Source: Trichopria drosophilae (taxonomy: Eukaryota > Arthropoda > Insecta > Hymenoptera > Diapriidae). Taken from it: a stretch of DNA of 64,000 nucleotides. Positions 59,871-64,000 of the stretch are shown one piece after another. The stretch is from assembly GCA_030407085.1 (NCBI GenBank), contig CM059583.1, positions 206,396,001 through 206,460,000 on the forward strand, read 5' to 3'. The notes below the pieces were generated by a model. That model saw only the letters and a list, made by a program, of their open reading frames with translations. It was not told the DNA's origin and did not search any database. Each line of letters starts with the position of its first letter. Position 1 is the first letter of the stretch. The position numbers and the translations under genes are program-made.

Positions 59871-61240
59871 TTGATCCGATTTGACCCGGTTGCACAATGC
59901 GGGGAACGGGGAATGGGCGTCGAAAGGGCGCAAGGGCGTGCGGAGGGTCGGAGGGGCATGAAAGGCTTTAGTAATCGACTCCTCGCTACTAAGCTCCCCG
60001 GGAAAGCCCGGGGCTCCCGAACTTCCACCCCTTGCCCTGCCCCCGCCCCTTCACGCCATCCTTCGAGCACTCGACTTTCGCCCCAGTCCCCCTCCCCCCA
60101 ACAGATCTCCCTACCAATCCACGACACTGTACCTTTTTGGGGCATTCTCTCGAGATGTCCTCTTCCTCTCCCCAATTTCCACCTCTCGTAGAGTTGCGTC
60201 GTTTCAAGGTTTCTTTAACTGCATCTTTATCCTACATTCTCCTTCCTGTTACACTGATTTTCTTTCTCAGTTACTTCCGACGAATTTGTACCTTTGTCTT
60301 GCAGCTTCAATTTCATCCTCGCACGTATTCATGCGTCGTCATCTTGATCGTTATTCCTTTTCGATTTCACGAAATTACCTCTATTGATGCATTCGCTTTC
60401 TTTCTCGAGCCCTTTGTCAGCTTCTTCTCCGATATGTTTATCCGCCTCTTTTTCAGGATTTAAACTTTCATTGAATACGTACGTCTCCTTTCATATTTAT
60501 TGCGATTCTAAGGTCATAAAATGATCCTGATCCTGGGGTTGGGTCACATTTCGCGCGAATAAAAAAATGTTTATAAATTTTTTTAACTACTGAACTTGTC
60601 ACTTATAGAAGTTGAAATTTTGCATACCTTAGTAATACCCAGTGATCGATGAATCTATCAAATTTTCCTTCGAATTTTACTAGTTTGCTATTCAAGGCAA
60701 TAAAATTGGAGAGCAAAACCTCGTCGCCAGCATGTAGTTCATTAATTCACATTTTCACGTTTTATGTTGTTATTGTATAAAAGTCCATTTTCTTCGAATT
60801 CTTTTCCACCACTATATTCTCTCCTCCACGTTTATTCGCCATTGCTATCTTAGTTTTTACTTTGTTTCTCTGACTTTAACAGATTTACGACTTAAGGTTA
60901 TCTTTCCTTGTCTACGATGAGACTTTCTCGCTCTTTGCTCTTTCCTCCTTTTAAGGGCTTCTTGTTTACGTTCAACCTTTTCTAGATTCTTATCTTTTCT
61001 ATTTCCACGTTTACTCTTGTAAAATCCTGATTTCCTTTTTTTTATTTTAAGGTAATTTAATATCCTACGCAATTAATCATTTGAGCAATAAAACCCACGC
61101 CCTTTTACTTTCCTTCATGGTTTAATAAATTTCATTTTATTAATTAATATCACTTCCCACCTTTTCCACTTAATCATTTAATAAGTCATTCTATCAATCG
61201 ATAAATCTCTTCCCCGTGCTTTGGCCAGACTTGCCTTCGT
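59871..61240 (-). other. GC-rich island followed by 1 kb of strongly pyrimidine-rich + strand; possible degenerate lysine-rich coding remnant on - strand
   Basis: 59871-60190 is markedly GC-rich with CCCC and GGGG runs and the palindrome CCCCGGGAAAGCCCGGGG (59997-60014). From about 60000 to 61240 the + strand is persistently C/T-rich, so the - strand reads as purine-rich codons. A - strand frame at 60857-61072 gives a basic, coiled-coil-like stretch (VERKQEALKRRKEQRARK), and another piece near 60370-60463 reads acidic and lysine-rich. No splice-consistent gene could be built. The + strand frame 60154-60463 is the mirror of this bias. It could be an old retroelement coding remnant, an unrecognised exon cluster or simple-sequence drift. 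Confidence 0.25.
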
Positions 61241-63037
61241 CGAATAATGACTAACGTAGAATGTGTGATATCTATGCTTTCCATACAATGCAAGACTTCC
61301 TGCTTTGGTATTTTCAATAATTCAATAATGTTCTGGTTTTTCATACTTCTACTCATAGGTATCTATAGTTTACTCACCTACTTTGTTGCATTCGGTCTTT
61401 ACACATTTGTTTGTATATATATAGAACGTAATTATAATTGCGACAATACCAATAATTTCTTTCGAGATATAGAAGGTTATTGGCTTATGTAGAGTGATTA
61501 AGTTTATACCCTGAATATATATATATATATATGCTTTGGAACAACAAATTTCAAACTGTTTTTAAAGTGGAGCATCTTGTATAAGAAACAACTAGAAATT
61601 ATTTTGTCATGTATAATCCAGTTTCGATTATGCGGTTACTTTTTAGACTGTAATATATCTGATATATTGTCATTTGATTAATATCATAAAGGTATGGTCC
61701 CTTTAGAGTACCCATTGCCTAACAGTACGCACGTTCAAATTAGGTAGTTTAATGATATTCGGGGGGAGGGTATTGTCACCTATTTATGTCAATAAAAGAA
61801 GTTATTAAGTATTTAGATTTCTAATATAATAAATAATGTAATAAATTCTATAGTAATTTATGGTCATAGAGTTTTGTACAAACTTTATATAAATTAATTT
61901 TTATATTGACAGTTATGGAGGGTATATTTTTATTTTTTGTTATTTAAGTTTAATTAATTTATTAATATAAATTGTTATTTAATTTTTATTAATTGAAACC
62001 ACTTAAAATAAGAAATTCCTGAGTATTTTAATATAATATAAGTAATAAATAGATAACTAAAGTAAAAAATATCACGGAAGTCTGAGATATATTATTGAAA
62101 AATTATATATTTGTTTTTTATAGGTATATTTATTTGTTAATAATGATTTAATTATTGCCCAAGAGTTCGTAGCAAAAATGTGTTCAACAGTATGCACCGT
62201 ACACTTAAAAAAATAGTGATATAAGATACTATACTTCGAATATTCCTTATAGTAGTATTAATAAACGAATAGTAAATTACCATTACATTTATCGTAAATG
62301 AAAAGTTCAGTATTAAAAATCTTTCGTATTTTGTTCAGTGTATTCTTGAACATTCTAACCCCATCTTAACATATATTTAATTTTATGCTTTACTTTTCCT
62401 TCTTATTTCGTAGATTGTAAGAATGTTTACTGCACAAATTATGAGAGAAGTTACATAAAAGTTGGATTAGAAATAGAAAAAATAATTGGCAGAAGAATAA
62501 TGAATGAAAAATGAAAAATAATATCTCGGCAAAAAATGCAATTCCATAATTTCGTTCAGCGCAAGGAGTTATTATTAATTAAAGATATTATATATTTAAA
62601 TGAGTAATGTAAGCAAAAAAATAATATAGAAATATAAATATTCTCGACTTCATTTATTTGTAATTGTTATTTCTCTTTGACAATTTAACCTGCGTACCCT
62701 TAAGCACTTTTATGGAAAGGGTTGCGTAATCTGAATCATCTCAAGCCACAAATTACATAAATTGCATGTCCTCCAATTTATTTATTTAAGAAAAAATATG
62801 TTTAATTTTAAAAATTAAAAATATGTTTTTACTTTTAACATAGTATATCCAAGTTTGAGGCCTATTACTAAAATTTCGACGGATTTCTGTAAACTCCTAC
62901 ATCAAGATAAAAAGCAAACCCAAAAAGTAAGTTAGTGTGTTCTTTGGGGGTAGTTCACTCTAACATTCTTAATTCTACTCCCTAAATCTGGATTAGTAAA
63001 TAATACCACGAACAGTGATTAATCAAATCCTCTTTCC
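61241..63037. other. AT-rich intronic DNA with a TA microsatellite, no gene seen
   Basis: A TA run lies at 61514-61532. The 81-codon + frame at 61247-61492 has hydrophobic runs but no supporting signal, and is not called. Confidence 0.45.
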
Positions 63038-63243
63038 TACACTCGAAATTTCTTAAAGTGAAAGTTGAGCCACTTTCTGATAAAATTGACTTTTTCACTA
63101 TTTTTAAAGTGGAAATTTCACTTTACTAATAGTGGATGGAAATATGTCACTTTAATAAAGTTAAATTTCCACTTTAGAAGTAGTGAAAAAGTCACCTTTG
63201 GCAGAGAGTGGCTCACCTTTCACTTTAAGAAATTTAGAGTGTA
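63038..63243. mobile_element. 206-bp near-complete palindromic MITE, TA-flanked
   Basis: The left end TACACTCGAAATTTCTTAAA (63038) and the right end, read from the - strand at 63243, TACACTCTAAATTTCTTAAA continue through AGTGAAAG and GAGCCACT almost to the centre near 63140, including GACTTTTTCACTA facing TAGTGAAAAAGTC. TA at both limits suggests a TA duplication. The folded RNA or DNA would form one long stem. No coding content. Confidence 0.75.
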
Positions 63244-64000
63244 ATACTATATATAAATTAGTTTTAAAAATTTATTTTTAAGCATATATGTCTTGACTCT
63301 TATGGTGATAACCAGTTATTTGGTTGCGAAAACTCTCCGCAATGCTTTTTATTTCTACTGCATTGTCTCTTTTTAGTGACCATCAGTAATCTGCCAAAAT
63401 GCGTCTATTCTACACACCCTGACATCTCTTTTCTGTCTCTTATAAATCATCGTGGAACCTTTTTCCCTGTCACTTAAATTTGAGACAAATATTCGATATG
63501 TCAATTAATAGTGCAGTTTTGAATTCATTGAGCATACTAATTATATAAAATGTGTTGCCATTTGTTCTAGAACACTTGCGTGACTAAGATGATTTGTCTT
63601 CAGATGTTTTGCGTAAATTCTCTAAAACTTTACCAGGATTGTAAACTAAGTCATTTGTAATAATGTTATTTTGTTTTGAATTGTAAGTTATGAAGTTATG
63701 CGGGAACTGACCTACAACTCATGACTATACAATTATTGTGTTAGCAGGATTGAAATATATATATGTGGCTAGTGATTGTTAATCAACAAAAACTCCCACG
63801 ATTATCAAACTTCATGAAAATTACAGACTTTTTAAAAAATCAACCGCGATCTTGGATTTTAATAATCAGGTTAAAAAGTTCAATCAGCGATCCCAAAAAC
63901 ATATAATACACCTGTGTTTTTATTATAAAATCTTCATTATAAGATTCAATTTATTTATGAAGTAAACAGAATCCTTCTGGAAATATTAATAGTTCCCATT
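63244..64000. other. AT-rich intronic DNA, no gene seen
   Basis: Nothing supportable up to the window edge. Confidence 0.5.

Larger units (their letters stand above)
16536..64000 (+). other. Presumed first intron of frequenin (3' end not in window)
   Basis: The donor GTAAGT at 16536 is clear. No acceptor followed by the expected FTEKE-type continuation was recognised on the + strand up to 64000. If the gene is intact the intron exceeds 47 kb. It is AT-rich and loaded with mobile elements, listed separately. A missed exon or a mis-assembly cannot be excluded. Confidence 0.5.

Noticed and set aside
59852..60207. Overlapping long frames on both strands in the GC-rich island
   Set aside because: GC-rich DNA lacks stop codons by chance. 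The translations are low-complexity P/S or G/R and mutually overlapping.
60154..60463. 103-codon hydrophobic + strand frame starting MSSSSPQF
   Set aside because: Its F/L/S/P-rich composition is the mirror image of the purine-rich opposite strand. No domain or leader was seen.
61247..61492. 81-codon frame with hydrophobic segments
   Set aside because: AT-rich DNA readily encodes F/I/L/Y runs. No upstream leader, downstream splice or conserved motif was seen.

Overview
The window looks like AT-rich, gene-poor DNA from an insect nuclear genome. The one confidently recognised protein-coding segment is the first coding exon of a frequenin (NCS-1) type neuronal calcium sensor on the + strand (16472-16535). 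Its N-terminus closely resembles insect frequenin and it ends at a consensus GTAAGT donor. I found no further frequenin exon downstream. Everything from 16536 to the right edge is therefore most simply read as its first intron, over 47 kb long, but I cannot prove this without the rest of the gene. No bacterial-type operons, rRNA or CRISPR arrays are present, and almost all short open frames behave like random frames in AT-rich DNA.

Layout. Positions 1-16.0 kb are intergenic or upstream DNA holding a few repeats (1408-1571, 5986-6043, 9961-10100), a GC-richer island at 8.3-8.7 kb and a TIR-bounded element at 13935-15436. The frequenin leader, with two short uORFs, and its exon lie at 16.06-16.54 kb. 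The presumed intron carries many non-autonomous transposons: a ~0.9 kb imperfect palindrome (17610-18510), two TTAA-associated piggyBac-like elements (36896-37575, 49096-49793), TA-associated MITEs (40770-40989, 57130-57587, 63038-63243), further inverted-repeat elements (20469-20635, 29690-30180), two opposite-facing members of a family whose ends are themselves palindromic (49931-50060, 57617-58435), a tRNA-derived SINE with a 10-bp target-site duplication (51225-51452), and a short LTR-like unit on the - strand (50595-50894).

The most unusual locus is 43513-45772. This 2.26-kb unit has TGTTA...TAACA ends and a 4-bp flanking duplication (TAAT), like an LTR. Inside it are a TATA box plus initiator, a leader with a perfect splice donor, a repeat-rich 410-bp candidate intron, and a second exon encoding a ~65-residue arginine-rich protein. 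The start codon of that protein would exist only after splicing. I do not recognise the protein.

If the intron reading is right, the genes do not form a working cluster. One neuronal gene hosts a dense layer of mobile elements, and a few GC-richer, ORF-poor islands (31.4-32.1 kb, 46.6-47.3 kb) may be regulatory. Family assignments for mobile elements rest on terminal sequence and duplications read by eye, without database comparison.
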